From Talpa occidentalis (taxonomy: Eukaryota; Chordata; Mammalia; Eulipotyphla; Talpidae), in contig NW_026555331.1 of assembly GCF_014898055.3 (NCBI RefSeq), positions 97,300,684 through 97,364,683 on the forward strand: a DNA stretch of 64,000 nt, in the 5' to 3' direction. Shown one piece after another: positions 24,245 to 37,100 of this stretch; the first letter of the stretch is position 1; each line of letters opens with the position of its first letter. Made by a program: the position numbers and the translations under genes. Under the pieces are notes generated by a model. It worked only from the letters and a program-made list of their open reading frames with translations, was not told the origin of the DNA and ran no database searches.

Positions 24245-24386
24245 GAACTTCTAGCCATAAAACAGCAACAAGAACTCCTAGAAAAGGAGCAGAAACTGGA
24301 GCAACAGAGGCAAGAACAGGAAGTAGAGAGGCATCGCAGAGAACAACAGCTTCCTGCTCTCAGAGGCAAAGATAGAGGACGAGAAA
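24236..24386 (+). CDS. HDAC9: HDAC9 coding exon: glutamine/glutamate-rich helix
   Basis: The exon continues the N-terminal coiled coil with [20 protein letters not shown], then a charged Q/E/R segment, and ends GKDRGRE plus the first base of an Arg codon (phase 1). It belongs directly after the previous exon, whose last codon is the Lys of QEHIK. The donor is GAGAAA|GTAAGA. Two acceptors are possible. AAG at 24233-24235 gives the start used here (LQQELL). CAG at 24242-24244 gives a start at 24245 (ELL), three residues shorter, in the same frame. With the shorter form the human Ser220 numbering fits exactly. One difference from the human protein as I recall it is PAL instead of PPL before RGKDRG. 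The open frame runs upstream to 24203, but that part is intron. Confidence 0.96.
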
Positions 24387-25475
<1,089 letters not shown>

Positions 25476-25602
25476 GGGCAGTGGCAAGTACAGAAGTAAA
25501 GCAGAAGCTTCAAGAATTCCTGTTGAGTAAATCAGCAACAAAAGACACTCCAACTAATGGAAAAAATCATTCCGTGAGCCGCCATCCCAAGCTCTGGTAC
25601 AC
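25476..25602 (+). CDS. HDAC9: HDAC9 coding exon: MEF2-binding helix
   Basis: The exon completes the split Arg codon, then encodes [20 protein letters not shown] followed by [21 protein letters not shown] and the first two bases of a Thr codon. The amphipathic [13 protein letters not shown] segment is the conserved class IIa HDAC helix that docks on the MADS/MEF2 domain of MEF2 transcription factors; the hydrophobic L, F, L, L residues are all present. The acceptor is TGTGTGTTTCAG|GG and the donor is ACAC|GTATGT. At 127 nt it cannot be skipped alone without shifting the frame. A MIR repeat follows the donor within about 50-100 bp. Confidence 0.96.
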
Positions 25603-25639
25603 GTATGTTCAGTGCTTGGCTATTTACATTCAAAGGGGT

Positions 25640-25830
25640 GAAGACCACGAGTTCTGTATTTAGCTGATCTGGGCACAAATCAAGGAACTATGTGACTATG
25701 GGCAAGTTCCCTGAATTCTCTGAAGCTCAGTTTCCTTCTCTGAAAAAGTGGATAATAATACCTGCCCTTTAGGGCTGATGGGAAGGTCCTGTGAAATAAT
25801 GTGTACTAAGAGAAAGCAGTGCTTAATAAT
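25640..25830 (+). mobile_element. MIR element
   Basis: TATGTGACTATGGGCAAGTT, AGCTCAGTTTCCTTCTCTGA and GGATAATAATACCTGCC are the core of a MIR SINE. It begins just after the HDAC9 exon at 25476-25602. Confidence 0.85.
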
Positions 25831-27284
25831 GTTAATAAGTATCATCTTGAGAACAAGGAAATAAGTATGTTTTTGATGAATGAATAACTGACAAGTGTGG
25901 TACATAGAAATTAATTAATATTTTCTATTTTTCTATTCTCAGATGATATACCAGGTATCTTAATTTCTGAAAATTTGGCAGGTTGAAATTTTATTTTACT
26001 TGGCTTGATATAATATGAAGATCCACAGCATTTTTTTTTTAAGTCCAGATTTTTCACTTAAATTTTAAAACAGGGAGGTAGGGGAGAAAAAGAGAAGAGA
26101 ATGAAGATAACTAACACATAAATGCAAGTCTTCAGTGACTAGTCTGCCTCTGCCCACTTCACCTTATGTCTTCACACTCAATAAAATTAGAACAGATTGG
26201 CTTCTGACACACAAAATCACAAGACATTGGTCTTAGAGTTTTTATTAAACCACATTTCCCCAAGTCCAGTAAAGAGATACTATGAAATAAACAATTCTTT
26301 CTGCAAAACAAGAAGAACCTGGTGTTTTTGAAAATCAGGAAAAAAACTTAATGGAAAGCATAATTGGATAATAGACTAATAGATAATGATTTCCTTTCTT
26401 TCAATTTATGTTTGCTGAATGACCATAGGTTCATATACTTACTTTATCAAAGATAAGGGAGTAAACATTTGATTACTCGCTATATTGAAATTGTAAGTGC
26501 CCTATGATCTCTATTTAAAGAGTTTGCTATACTACCATGACAATTATTCTAACAGTATTTAATTGAATGATACTTTTGAAAGCATTACCTACCTTTCTTG
26601 GCATCTGGTAACTGAGGCAGATTCCACAATGCTTCATAAATAATTTTTAATAGATTACATAATTTCTATCATGTATGTAAGTTGATTTAAGAAACCAATC
26701 CCTGAGAAATTTTTCAAATGTTCAATCATCATCACAACATATTTTAAGATAAATATTTTACTACCTAAAATCTCATACATAATTTATGACAAATTCATAA
26801 TCCTTTAAAGTTACAGACTGTTTTAAGACAAGATAATACCTTTTTTTAATGGGAGACAACTCCATGCAACAATTTGTCTGCTGCGAATTCTTTAGCCTTC
26901 CCCTTGGGTATAGTAAACATGGCTCTGAGTGTGACTTAGCAATCCTTTTTTTACCTCAGTAGGGTCCAGACAATCATAAATCATTAATTTATGGAATCTG
27001 AATTTAGTAGTTTTTTTCTAGTTGTGGCTAGGTGAAATATCTTTAAGCCAGTTAATGCTTTTAAAAGTATCATTCAATTAAATAATACTGGTAGAATAAT
27101 CATCATGGTGGTAATATACCCCTTATCCCTTATGGACTATATAGCCACTGAAGAGTCTGTTTAGTTCTGTGGTCAGAGTATAAACTATTCTCTTCTTTCA
27201 CTGTAATACTGCAGGCTTTAGAAGATGTTTTAAAAAATCACTTTTATATTGAAGAAGAAAACGATCTCCAATATATTTTTCTTT

Positions 27285-27500
27285 TTTTTTAATTAATTTT
27301 TATTGAGGTAACATGGTTTACAACATTGTATGTGATCCAGAGGCATGGCTGTGGACACAGAACTGTCTCTTCAGCAAAATACTATATGTACTATATTCAT
27401 GTACTATACATGTACATGTACTCATTCATTCATATAGTCATTCATATATTTGTATACTATAGCATGTACTATATCTAGTGCAATGAAATTCTTCCATGTG
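27285..27500 (-). mobile_element. L1-like 3' end fragment
   Basis: A T-rich run, then TTATTGAGGTAACATGGTTTA and CAACATTG, which resembles the 3' UTR of certain mammalian L1 families in antisense. It includes a tandem GTACTATA-type stretch. Assignment is by memory and tentative. Confidence 0.45.
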
Positions 27501-27859
27501 TTTACCTCTACCTTGTTTGTTCTGCATCACTGGATTTCAGGAGGATGGCTTTTAAGAAAATATGCACAATCACCTCAGATATCCAAGGCTCAGGCTCATG
27601 GTAAATTTTTTCAGTGAAGTGAAATTATCTATGTGACTGTGTTACCAAACACACAGTGGGCATTATTGGGAATCCTATATCACTCCACAAAATACTACTA
27701 CAGCGAACTTGGTTACATGAGGCTGTGGTTTGTACACACTGAAAGAAAGAACATAAACACAGACTGAGACACATGTACAGCATATGCAACTGATTATTGC
27801 TGACCAACATGCAGTAAAAATTTACAGTGTAAATGGTGAACCATCTTTTGCTTTTGTAG

Positions 27860-27981
27860 GGCTGCCCACCACACATCACTGGATCAAAGCTCTCCACCCT
27901 TGAGTGGAACATCTCCATCCTACAAATACACATTACCGGGAGCGCATGATACAAAGGATGATTTTCCCCTTCGAAAAACTG
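27860..27981 (+). CDS. HDAC9: HDAC9 coding exon: linker up to the first 14-3-3 site
   Basis: The exon supplies the last base of the split Thr codon, then [20 protein letters not shown] and [20 protein letters not shown], ending on the first base of an Ala codon. It is a serine/proline-rich, probably disordered linker. The final LRKTA is the basic part of the 14-3-3 recognition site, whose phosphoserine is the first full codon of the next exon, 29.4 kb away. The acceptor is CTTTTGCTTTTGTAG and the donor is ACTG|GTAAGT, close to ideal. Two substitutions against the human protein as I remember it are H for Q and T for A within GAHDTKDD. A 150-residue antisense open frame overlaps the exon but is a chance reading. 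Confidence 0.96.
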
Positions 27982-30900
27982 GTAAGTTGGCTTAATAAGA
28001 AAACTCCATTTGCTCTTCCATAACATACTCATAGTTTCATTTTGCCATGCTTCTAAAGAAAAATTGAAGGATTTCAACCATAGCTATTATGCCCTCTCCA
28101 CTTCTGCCTTCAGCATAAGCAAAAACCTGTGGTAGGTACATGTATGTGTACACACACACAGGCAGACAAGCAGAGAGGCACACACCTCCTTGTATATCAG
28201 TTGATTCAGTATATAATCAATCTAGCTTTTCTAACTTAAAATTTTATCATATTTAGATTTTAGTAATAAGTAATAGACAAAAGCAAAATAGAAATTTTGA
28301 TTTCTCAGAAAATTTCAATTGGATCCTTTAATAAGGATCCTTTAATCCTTTAATAAGGACCTTGACTTTCTCCATTTATCTTATTTTCTGTAGAATCTCA
28401 ACCATTTGCTACAAAAATGGGAATAATAACCTTCCTTTTCCTTACATGTTTTAAAAACTTTACATTTTCATTGGTTGAATGGCACAAGCATGTAAAGCCA
28501 AAGCTACCTTCTGAGTAAGTAAATTGCCTAAGGTCTCACATATTACAGGAGAACTCAGAGTAAAGCTTTGTGCCTAATAAACATATATAATTTTATCAAA
28601 ATTTTCTTAAGGAAACTGGGACAGCAGAGCTTCTCTTTGGAATTTAGTAAATAGCCCTACAAATGCCTGTATTTGTTTTTCCCTTTTATCCTGTTTTGAC
28701 CTTCTGATATACATGCATTTAATGTGCTATATGCTCTTAACCTTTATAATAAATACTTTTAAACTCTAGCTAGTTTAAATACATTTAAACTTTAGCAATT
28801 TATAAGGGGATAAATAGTATTTGTATACAATCTGTTGTAATCTGGTGGTGTTTTCCAAGCATTGTTCTTTAGAAAAAGCTACAAATTAAAAAATCTGTAT
28901 ACCCCAAATTGATCTGAAAAAGTATTCAGAGAAGATAGTTTGATCTATTCTATTTCACTCAGGCCTACTATACTAGAGAAGTATAGTTCTCTATAATTGT
29001 ATATGAAATCTACTGAGTGAAAATGATTTCAAATAATTATACTCCATTTCCCAGCAATTTTGAATAATTAAAATGGATATAGATTGTAAAAAACACATGC
29101 TGAAACTTTTCTGTCATATAATTTACCTGTGGCATAATGAAGATTTAAAAATAAAATCAATCATGAATAAGAACTTTTTACCTACCATCCAGCTCATAGT
29201 GTAGCAGGCATTGGGAAAGGATGATCATGAATTGCAAAGCAATCCATGCTTTTTTATTTTAATGGCTCAAAGAGTTTTCCATTTCTACTTTAACATGACA
29301 GACATAGTAAAATACTTTAAGAAGTAAAATTATTTCGAGAAGGCTATGCAAAGGGAAGGATACAGTTTTATGTCTTGCATCAGAATTTCACACTTTTATC
29401 CACAAATCAGATTGCCTTTCATATAAATAAACTTCTCTGGGACACAAGAAAGAAAGCAGAGAGAGTCTCCACATATTTCTGAACCATGGAGTATAGTTTA
29501 TGAAAATTGATCCATAAAGGACATGAGTTTTAGAATGTGGAGACTTTGATCTGCAGCCTTGACATTTAGTTGCACCGCTGGCCTCTATAGGAACTACTGA
29601 CAGAGATTATGTGAATATTGCCCCAGGTCTCAGGGCAGTGACTGGCATTCAGGGGCCCAAAGAGTCACTAAAAGGAAAGAAAACACAAGTCCCCCTTATG
29701 GCAGGAGGTTACTGATGAGTGATACAGTTACATTCAGGGAGAAAGACTTCTACCCTGCTGTGCACACAGCCTTTGAATATATTCTTACCACTGGGAGATT
29801 GAAAACTGACTGCAGAACTGACACTGACTTTGAAAAGAAGTGGCATTTGGAGCCAGTAAGCATCCAGATAGAAAATCTGATCTTTTTCAATACTTAAGGA
29901 CAAGTACTGAAAAACCATACTTTGTGTCCCACTGTTTCCATGAGAACAGATTTGGATTTTTCTTCTGTGAGGAGTGAGTAGCAAGCTATTAATTTATTCT
30001 TGTAGAAATTCTCAATCCACAACAAAATCCAAAGAAAAATCCTACTCAGGATATGCTAGCAATTTATTTAAATCTCTATCAATATGAAAGGTATTCTGTG
30101 TGCCTGTCTATGTGATATATTAAAATAGTGAAGATACATCCTTTCTCCTTTCTAGTGTATATTTCCTATATTTACTCAGTCTTACAAATTTATTCCCTTC
30201 ATATTGAAATTCTGATATTTATGAAGTGTTGGGCTATTGAGCTATAAAAACAAACTTTCAGATATATTACTGATAAAGTTATCAGAAACCATTAATACTT
30301 TTATACCTCTATAGGGATTCCAAAATATTCCTTAATTCAATTCCCATTGTTTGTTTAAGAAAAGTATGAAATAATTAAGTGCAGATGTTTTCTACACACT
30401 GTCTGAAATACTTAGAAATACTCTTCATTAATTGCAAATAGAGTGAACTCTTCAAACTTTCAGAAATATAATCCATTTGGTATCTATTCAACCCTCTGGA
30501 GAAAGTTTAGATATATTTGCAATAAATAGAAGAGTATTAAAATATAGTCAAATTAAAAATTTTAATGCAGAATTTGTTGTATTTTAGTGATTCTGTGGGG
30601 AAACTGTTTAAGATAATTTTTGCAAAAAATTACATCATACTCAATAAAATCTAAAGTAGTGGCATTGATCATTCAGTCCAAATACCAGGACAGCTATAAC
30701 AGAGTCAAAATTTTCTTTTGGGGCCTGATTATTACTCTCTGTGGTCTACTTGAATTTCATTGAACTCAAATTCAGATTTAAAAGAAGTTGTTAAATAAGT
30801 GGATTCTATCTTTTGCGTTGCATGTCATACTAAGTGCTTTCAATTTGTTTTTAACCTACATCAGTACTGAAATGATAATATATATTAGATATATTAGCAA

Positions 30901-32389
30901 AATTGGAGGGAGTAACATGCAACCGAAGTAAGAAGAATCCTAATGACCTTAAAATGATTAAAGTGGCCCCATGGGTATCCCTTAAGCGGTGAGCACAATT
31001 TGGAACCTTTCTTGACCTCTTAATATCCAGCCAGACAGTGCAACCTAGGAACAGTCAGCTATAGGAGTCTCTTTTGCCTGAAGAAATCTGACCTTTGTCA
31101 TACAAAGTAGACCTTTACTTCCTTCCCCTTAGGATAATCATAGTTGCTCACAAAATTTGAGCATTTTGAAAACACTGCAATAATACAAATAGTTGGCTCC
31201 AATCAGGCTCATTCCTAATTTATTCTTTTCTTTTAAATATACTAATTGAGGATCTTTTTCTCCTTTCACAATATTGAACATCAAAGGCATTTATAGTTTG
31301 TGGTGAATAAAGTTGAGGATAAAATAGCTGTTTTCAGTTTTTATATGTATTATCCACATAGAAAGTACACTTTCATTTATAATTACTCTTTGTGATTCCT
31401 TTTGTTCCAAACACAAGGATTTGTTGATACTAAAATTTCAAGTATTTTACTGAACTTTATGTTTTGGTTGCAAATTATATCATGTTGTAGTAAGTGAATG
31501 TTTCCCTTAGTATAGTACACTGCTGGACTGATAATAAACCATAAAATAGGAAAAGGAAGTTTGTGGGTCTACGTGGTTTTCAAATAGTACACATTTCTCA
31601 CAAAGGTACTGAATATATCGTGACTTTGAACTGACCTTCACAACCAATTGGATTCTGTTCCAGTGAATGTGTGCATAAGTTTCATAAAATATCATGGTAA
31701 AAAATTCTAGAGGTTTTATGCTCCATTATATTATTGGGGTCTTACCCACTGAACTCTGCTTTTCTTTGAATGTTACAGTCTTTCCATTTAATACTTCTGA
31801 ACAAAGTGAGCTGGCTCGCTAGATTAACCTCTTAAAGTACACAATCCATATAAAGTTTGGCGTGGCCTAATAGGGCTGTTCCAAGCCCACTGAATTATTC
31901 ATTTTAATGGTCAGCAAAGATGGAAGGGGTCCAAACATAAGGTTTTGGAAAGCCAATGTCACTTTCCACACTGTGTAAATTGGAAACAAGGTAGGGATCA
32001 GATTTATAAACTTATATATCTCTCCTCAGTATAGCAGTCAGAAATTATATAGTGATATTTGGTGACTTGTTCAATTTATTAATCCAGAATTAATTCAGGA
32101 CACTTTTACAGTGTCTTAAAATATTTCTTGTTCTTTTCTGCTCTCTAGTTCTGCACCTTATAGCACACAAGCATTTGCACATATGCACACTTGGACTGGT
32201 ACATAGTCCTTCTGCACAGATAACACTAAGATAGCACTTATGCTTATAAAAATATTCACTTGAAATCTTCAGATTGACAAAAAATGGAGGAGTTTTACAT
32301 GTCTTGGTACAGTCTTAGTTCCATTGTTGTGACTATTCTTTCTTCAGATTATTAAAATATAATCTGTGATAAATTTTATGAGTTTTCTG

Positions 32390-32550
32390 AGAAAAGGCCT
32401 TGAATCCTTCTCCTAGTTTGAATCTGGATCTTCAACCTTAGGAAATTTACCTGAAGAAGCCACAATTCCTTCACCTATAAAACAGGGATAATTATTACAC
32501 TTCATTCTTACAGTTATTTTGAGGATTAAATTAAATAACACAAACAATGA
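32390..32550 (+). mobile_element. MIR element
   Basis: TTTACCTGAAGAAGCCAC, then TCACCTATAAAACAGGGATAA and GAGGATTAAATTAAATAAC follow MIR order. Decayed. Confidence 0.65.
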
Positions 32551-32939
32551 ATTTAGGAGTGTACATAGGAGTTAAAGAGTGCTGATCTTTATATTTCTGG
32601 TGCATAAGGAATTGAATTTCATATATTTTCATCAGATCAAAACTATATCTCTTATTAGTGTGAGAAGAGAAGACATTTGGAGGTCTTGTATTCTGCCACC
32701 TTTATGGATAAATTAAGTGAACTGAGGAGAAAGTGATAACCCATTTTCATTTAAGATGTGTGCAACTTGCAGTGCTAATGTCAAGGTGGGAAGGAAGGTC
32801 TTTGTGACTTTTGCACTGTCCTAGGCATTTAGTGCATTATGATTCCAAAAGTAGCAGCAGACTTGTTTCTGTCCTTTACCACATCAGGAACTCTAATTGA
32901 TCTAAATTCCGTACTTGGTAGAACCAAACTAAATTTAAA

Positions 32940-34190
32940 TTGACTTCATTTTTAAATTAATAGACCTTAATTTTTAGAATAATATAAGATTTACTGAAAA
33001 ATTGAGCAAATGGTATAGAGTTTCCATATTACTCTCCCCTCCCCTCACAGTCTCAACTCTTACTAACATATTTCATTAAAGTGGTATATTTAGTACAATT
33101 AGTGAGTCACTAATGATATATTATTAGTAGTATACCCATAATTTACATTAAGGTTTACTCTTTGCCATGTCAGTTTTATTTTGACAAATCATAATGTCCT
33201 TAACATGCCCATCAACAATAAAAATGCGGGGCCTCCCCTGGTGGCGCAGGTTGTTGAGTGCAGTGCTGTGAAGCTGTTCTCAGCCTCTGCAGCATGGATT
33301 TGATAACCTGGCCAGCCAGCAAGATACCCACATGGCGAGGCAGACCTCTCCTCCCTTGCCCACTGCTCCCCTCAGCAGTGCATTTTGGTTAATCTGCCTG
33401 TTCTGTTCTCTGCTCTGTCTCTGGTGAATCCTCTCACCCTCCTGCACATCTGGCCTATAACTCAGTTCTTGTATGCATGAATAAATAAATCTTTAAAAAA
33501 AGCAATGCAGAATAGTTTCACTGCCTGAAAGATTCACTGTGTTCCGTCTATTCATCCCTCCTCCTGACAAACCATTGGTAACTGCTGACATTTTAATGTC
33601 TATAGTTTTGCCTTCTGCAGAATGTCATATAGGTGAAATCATCCATTATGTAGTTTTTTCACACTGACTTCTTACACTTGCTAATATGCATTTATGATTC
33701 CTCCCTGTCTTGTGGTTCAAAAATTCATTTATTTTTTATTGCTGGATAGTTTTGCATTATATAGATGAACCACAGTTTTTTATCCATTTACCTATGGAAA
33801 GATAATAGGTTCCTTCCAAGTTTTAGCACTTACCAGTATAGCTGCTATAAATATTTGTGTGTAGGTTTTTGTGTGGAAGTGAATTTTCAACTCAATTAAG
33901 TAAATGCCTTGGAGTGTGATAGCTGCATCTTATGTTAAGATTGTGTTAATTTTCTTCCAGCTTGTCTTCCACAGAGACTGTATTATTTTGCATGTCCACC
34001 ATCAGTGGATCAGAGTTTCTGTTGCTTCACATACCTGCTAGCAGTGGGATTTTCAAGTTTTAGTTTTTGGATTTTAACCAAAAAACTAATAGGTATATGA
34101 TGGTTTCTCATGGTGGTTTAATTGTAATATCCTAATATTAGCAGGATATCTCTTTCTCCATCCTTTTAATCTACCTGTGTCTTTATGTGT
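32940..34190 (-). mobile_element. Old L1 block, antisense, interrupted by a SINE
   Basis: 32940-33227 and 33500-34150 read as divergent antisense L1 (3' UTR, then ORF2 C-terminal text such as TTGCTGGATAGTTTTGCATT and CCACCATCAGTGGATCAGAG). 34140-34190 resembles a different part of ORF2. The SINE at 33228-33500 interrupts it. It is clearly more decayed than the neighbouring L1 that starts at 34198. Confidence 0.75.
33228..33500 (+). mobile_element. tRNA-derived SINE, intermediate subfamily, inside old L1
   Basis: Starts GGGGCCTCCCCTGGTGGCGCAG and ends CTGGCCTATAACTCAGTTCTTG with an A tail. The B box is damaged (GGATTTGATAACC). L1-like sequence of the same orientation lies on both sides, so the SINE interrupts it. 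The target duplication is not clear. Confidence 0.9.
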
Positions 34191-34197
34191 TTTTTTT

Positions 34198-37100
34198 ATT
34201 GCTTAGTAATAATTTTATTTTTATTTTTTATTTAAATTTTATTTTTATATTCCCCGTACAATTACAACCCCCTTATTTTGACCCCAAGCCCTCCTTTCCC
34301 TGCCCTCCACCCCCCATAAAGTGTCTCTGGTTCATAGTTGTTTGTTGATTTTGATATTTTCTTTCTTGTAGTTATTCTTTTTCCTGGTCCCTTATTTAAG
34401 TTTTCTAGATTCCTGCTATGAGTGAGACCATCCAGTATTTTTCTTTTTCTTTCTGGCTTATTTCGCTGAGCATGATCCCTTCCAGCTCCATCCATGTTGC
34501 TGCAAATTGCATGTGTTTATCTTTTTTGAATGCTGAGTAATATTCCATGGTGTATATGTACCACATCTTCTTGATCCAGTCATCTATTTTTGGGCATTTG
34601 GGTTGTTGCCAAAGCTTAGCTATTGTAAATAGTGCTGCCATAAACATAGGGGTGCAGGTGTTCTTTGGAATTGATGTTTCTGTGTCCTTTGGGTAAATAC
34701 CTAGGAGTGGAATTGCTGGATCATATGGAAGCTCTATGTTTAGTAGGTCCAGAAATCTACACACAGCTCTCCATAGTGGTTGGACCAGTTTGCACTCCCA
34801 CCAACAGTGCAGGAGAGTTCCTTTTTCTCCACATCCTCGCCAACATTTTTGTTGCTAGTTTTTTTTAATATGGGCCATTCTCACTGGTGTAAGATGGTAT
34901 CTCATGGTAGTTTTGCTTTGTATTTCCCTGATTACAAGTGATGTTGAACATTTATTCATATGCCTGTTGGCCATTTGCATTTCCTCTTCAGAAAAGTTTC
35001 TTTTTAGCTCTTCTGCCCATTTTTTGACTGGATTATTTTCTTTGTTTTTGTTGAGTCTCGTCAGCTCTTTGTAGATTTTTGTGATCAGTCCTTTATCATT
35101 AGTGTTGTATGCAAAAATGTTCTCCTAGTAGGTGGGGTTGCTCTTTGTTTTTGTTATTGTCTCTTTTGCTGTGCAGAAGCTCTTTAATTTGATTTATTCC
35201 CAGCTGTTTATCTTTGCCTTCACTATCACTGCTTTGGATGATGTGTCTGTAAAGATGTCTTTGATGTGCATATCATGGAGTGTTTTGCCTTTATTTCCTT
35301 CTATGTATTTTATGGTTTCAGGTCTTATGTCTAGTTCTTTAATCCATTTTGAGTTGGTTTTTGTTCATGGTGTTAGGTAGTAGTCAAACTTCATTCTTTT
35401 GCATGTAGCAACCCAGTTTTCCCAGCACCATTTATTGAACAAACTTTCTTTGCTCCAATGCATATTCTTTGCTCCTTTGTCGAAGATTAGTTGACCATAA
35501 ATCTGTGGGTTTATTTCTGGATTTTCTATTTAATTCCATTGGTCTGTGTGTCTGTTCTTGTTCCAATACCATGCAGTTTTGATGATTATGGCTTTGTAGT
35601 ATAGTTTGAAGTCTGGGAGTGTGATGCCTCCATTCCCTTCTTCTTTTTTCAGGAGAGCTTTGGCTTTTTGGGGTTTTTGGTGATTCCATATGAATTTCAT
35701 CAATAATTGTTCTATTTCTTTGAAGAATGACATTGAAATTTCTATTGGAATAGCATTGAATGTATATTGCTTTTGGTAGGATGACCATTTTAATAATGTT
35801 TATTCTTCCAATCCATGAGCAGAAGATGTCTTTCCAATTCTTTGTATCTTCTTCTATTTCTTTTAACAGTGTTTTATAGTTTTCTTTGTATAGGTCCTTT
35901 ACCTCTTTTGTTAGATTTATTCCCAAGTATTTGATTTTTTTTTTTTGTTTCGATAATAAAAGGGACTTTTTTTTATTTCTTCTTCTTCAGATTTATTGTT
36001 TGTGTATAGGAAGGCTACTGACTTTTGCGTGTTGATTTTGTATCCTGCCACTTTACTGAACTGGTTGATGAGTTGAATTAGTTTTTCTGTGGAGTTTTTG
36101 GGGTTCTCTATGTATATTATCATATCATCTGCAAATAGTGATAGTTTGACTTCTTCTTTTCCTATTTGGATTCCTTGTATGTCTTTCTCTTGTCTTATTG
36201 CTCTGGGTAGGCCTTCCAGTATTACATTGAAAAGCAGTGGTGAGAGTGGACATCCTTGTCTTGTTCCAGATCTTAATGGAAATGCTTTCAGCTTTTCACC
36301 ATTGAGAATGATACTGGCTGTTGGCTTGTCATATATGGCCTTAATGATGTTGAGGTATGTTCCTTATATCCCAAGAATTTCAAGGGCTTTTATCATGAAT
36401 GGGTGTTGCACTTTGTCGAAAGCTTTCTCAGCATCTATTGATATTATCATATGGTTTTTATATTTCTTTTTGTTGATGTGTTGGATAACGTTGATTGATT
36501 TTCAGATGTTGAACCATCCTTGTGTCCCTGGAATGAATCCTACTTGGTCATGGTGAATTATCTTATGGATACATTATTGGATTCTGATAGCTAAAATTTT
36601 ATTGAGGATTTTTGCATCCGTGTTCATTAAAGAGATTGGCCTGTAGTTTTCTTTTTTTGTGTTGTCCTTGTTCGGTTTTGGTATTAGTATAATGTTGGCT
36701 TCATAGAATGTGTTTGGTATTATCCCTTCCTTCTCAATTTTTTGGAAGAGTTTGTGAAGGATAGGCACTAATTCATCTCTGAATGTTTGGTAGAATTCAT
36801 TTGTAAATCCATCAGGTCCTGGGCTTTTGTTTTGGGGAAGGTTTTTGATTACCATTTCAATTTCACTACTTGTAATTGGTCTGTTTAGGTGTTCTATTTC
36901 TTCTTTATCTAGCTTTGGGTGATTGTAGAGTTGTAGGAAGTTGTCCATCTCCTCTAGATTGTTGAACTTGTTTCCATATAACAGTTCATAGTAGTTTCTG
37001 ATTATTCTTTTGATTTCTGCTGTGTCCGCTGTGATTTCTCCTCTTTCATTTGTGATCCTGTTTATTTGTCCTTTCTCCCTTTTTTCCTTTGTGAGCCTGG

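Larger units (their letters stand above)
25603..27859 (+). other. HDAC9: HDAC9 intron, 2.3 kb
   Basis: Bounded by ACAC|GTATGT and TTTGTAG|GGC. It contains a MIR near its 5' end and a short L1-like 3' fragment at about 27285-27500. The remainder is AT-rich without a recognisable feature. Confidence 0.93.

Noticed and set aside
27625..28077. A 150-residue antisense open frame overlapping an HDAC9 exon
   Set aside because: It covers the exon and both splice borders on the opposite strand, has no family resemblance, and is explained by the absence of antisense stops in the constrained exon.
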